Below, piece after piece: positions 5,050 through 6,068 of a DNA stretch of 6,068 bases (position 1 is its first letter; each line of letters begins with the position of its first letter). Source of the DNA: Halanaerobiaceae bacterium (lineage in GTDB: Bacteria; Bacillota_F; Halanaerobiia; Halanaerobiales; CSSED10-376); assembly GCA_003557445.1 (NCBI GenBank), contig PWOK01000187.1:1-6068 (forward strand). Direction: 5' to 3'. The notes beneath the pieces were generated by a model. That model saw nothing but the letters and a program-made list of their open reading frames with translations. It was not told the origin of the DNA and did not search any database. Both the position numbers and the translations under genes were made by a program.

Positions 5050-6068
5050 TTAATTATCACCCCTTGATTTCTTTTTTATATTTAATTTAAGTGGAGTACC
5101 AACAAAACCAAATCTTTTCCTTATCTTAATCTTTAAATACCTTTCATAAGCAAAATTCAATAAATCGGGATCATTTACAAAAATTATAATGGTAGGTGGC
5201 TTAACCCCTGTTTGAGTGACATAAAATATTTTAAGTCTTCTTCCCTTTTTAGCAGGTGGCTCACGTAATTGAACAGCTTCTTCTATAACTTCATTTAAAA
5301 TACTTGTTTTAATTCTTCGTGAATTTTGATCTACAACATATTCCAGTAACTCAAGTAATTCATCTATTCTTAAGCCTGTCCTGGCTGAAATAAAAGTTAC
5401 AGGAGCATAATTAAGAAATTTCATTTGATAATAGAATTCTTCCTGGAATTTTTCCATAGTTTTTTCGTCTTTTTGGATTAAATCCCATTTATTAAAAGCA
5501 ACAACAATTGCTTTTCCACTATCATGTGCATATCCCGCTATTTTTTTATCCTGAGAGGTGATACCTTCACAGGCATCAATCATCATTAAAACACCATCTG
5601 CTCTTTCTATAGCCTTTATTGCTCTGATATTACTATAATATTCAGTATCCTCTTTAACTCTGGATTTACGTCGTAATCCGGCTGTATCAATCAAATTAAA
5701 AAATAAATTATTTTTTTTTACCATTGTATCTACAGCATCACGGGTTGTTCCAGGTGTATCATTTACTATAACACGTTTTTCACCAGTAATATAATTTACC
5801 AGAGATGATTTACCTACATTTGGTTTTCCTACTATTGCAATATTGATTAAGTTTTCTTTAAATTCATTATTTTTCATTTCAGGTAGTTTCTCAATTATTT
5901 CATCAAGTAAATCACCTGTGTTTTTCCCATGTTCAGCAGATATAATAACAGGTTCTCCCATCCCCAGATTAAAAAATTCCCAGCTTATTTTATCAGCATT
6001 TTTAAAATCTTCAACTTTATTAATAGTTAATATTATATCTTTATCATATTTACGTAAGTATTGAGCAA
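5050..6068 (-). CDS. der: Ribosome-assembly GTPase Der (EngA), 5' end cut by window edge
   Basis: Der is a cytoplasmic GTPase with two tandem G domains and a C-terminal KH-like domain, needed for 50S subunit maturation. The frame is open from 6066 (338 residues visible); about 100 residues of the first G domain lie off the right edge. Visible parts, numbered from the first complete codon: the end of G domain 1 with NKVE (16-19, normally NKxD) and SAEHG (43-47); G domain 2 with GKPNVGKS (80-87), PGTTRD (105-110), DTAG (127-130), NKWD (192-195) and SAR (227-229); and the KH-like domain (about 250-338) with LKIFYVTQTGVKPPT. The stretch WEFFNLGMGEP matches the Der linker WEFYSLGFGEP-type sequence, so the ATG at 5959-5961 is internal and not the start. 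It is the first visible gene of the der-plsY-gpsA operon; the promoter is outside the window. Confidence 0.98.
   Translation of the reverse strand, partial: AQYLRKYDKDIILTINKVEDFKNADKISWEFFNLGMGEPVIISAEHGKNTGDLLDEIIEKLPEMKNNEFKENLINIAIVGKPNVGKSSLVNYITGEKRVIVNDTPGTTRDAVDTMVKKNNLFFNLIDTAGLRRKSRVKEDTEYYSNIRAIKAIERADGVLMMIDACEGITSQDKKIAGYAHDSGKAIVVAFNKWDLIQKDEKTMEKFQEEFYYQMKFLNYAPVTFISARTGLRIDELLELLEYVVDQNSRRIKTSILNEVIEEAVQLREPPAKKGRRLKIFYVTQTGVKPPTIIIFVNDPDLLNFAYERYLKIKIRKRFGFVGTPLKLNIKKKSRGDN

Noticed and set aside
5959..5961. ATG giving a 303-residue Der as the gene start
   Set aside because: The frame stays open to the right edge and encodes conserved Der sequence (NKVE, WEFFNLG) upstream of this Met, so it is internal.
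5843..6064. Plus-strand ORF of 73 codons at the right edge
   Set aside because: It lies wholly antisense to der, whose reading frame is conserved across this stretch, and its translation resembles no family I know.

Overview
The window is a low-GC, all-minus-strand stretch of chromosome from an endospore-forming Bacillota (Firmicutes) organism. Three things point there: a full-length SpoIVA, strong AGGAGG-type ribosome binding sites, and the gene order der - plsY - gpsA - spoIVA - HU, which resembles the known Bacillus/Clostridium arrangement. GC is roughly 30% by spot counts, and every visible stop codon is TAA. An anaerobic or halophilic lineage such as Halanaerobiales would fit, but the sequence does not settle the genus.

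Reading in the direction of transcription (right to left), the window starts inside der, a double-domain ribosome-assembly GTPase whose first ~100 residues lie beyond the right edge. plsY and gpsA follow with gaps of 3 and 2 nt, so the three genes form one compact operon. GpsA makes sn-glycerol-3-phosphate and PlsY acylates it, so two consecutive phospholipid steps are co-transcribed. The operon ends at an intrinsic terminator (3379-3412).

The next unit is spoIVA (1797-3275), the ATPase that builds the basement layer of the spore coat. It has its own upstream region with a candidate mother-cell sigma-E promoter and uses a GTG start. It ends at a second intrinsic terminator (1739-1775). A small HU gene (1347-1646) follows with its own candidate sigma-A promoter, a near-perfect ribosome binding site and a third terminator (1286-1319). 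Its product has an insertion of about 8 residues between helix 2 and the first strand.

Positions 1-1236 have no ATG-initiated ORF but carry an uninterrupted 412-codon frame that starts at TTG behind a good ribosome binding site and runs off the left edge. The product has the tandem RCK architecture of the potassium-uptake regulator TrkA, but both nucleotide-binding glycine motifs are eroded. The gene is much more AT-rich (about 19% GC by hand count) than its neighbours. This is the most unusual item in the window. I see no RNA genes, insertion sequences, CRISPR arrays or defence systems, and no evidence for a wholly new system.
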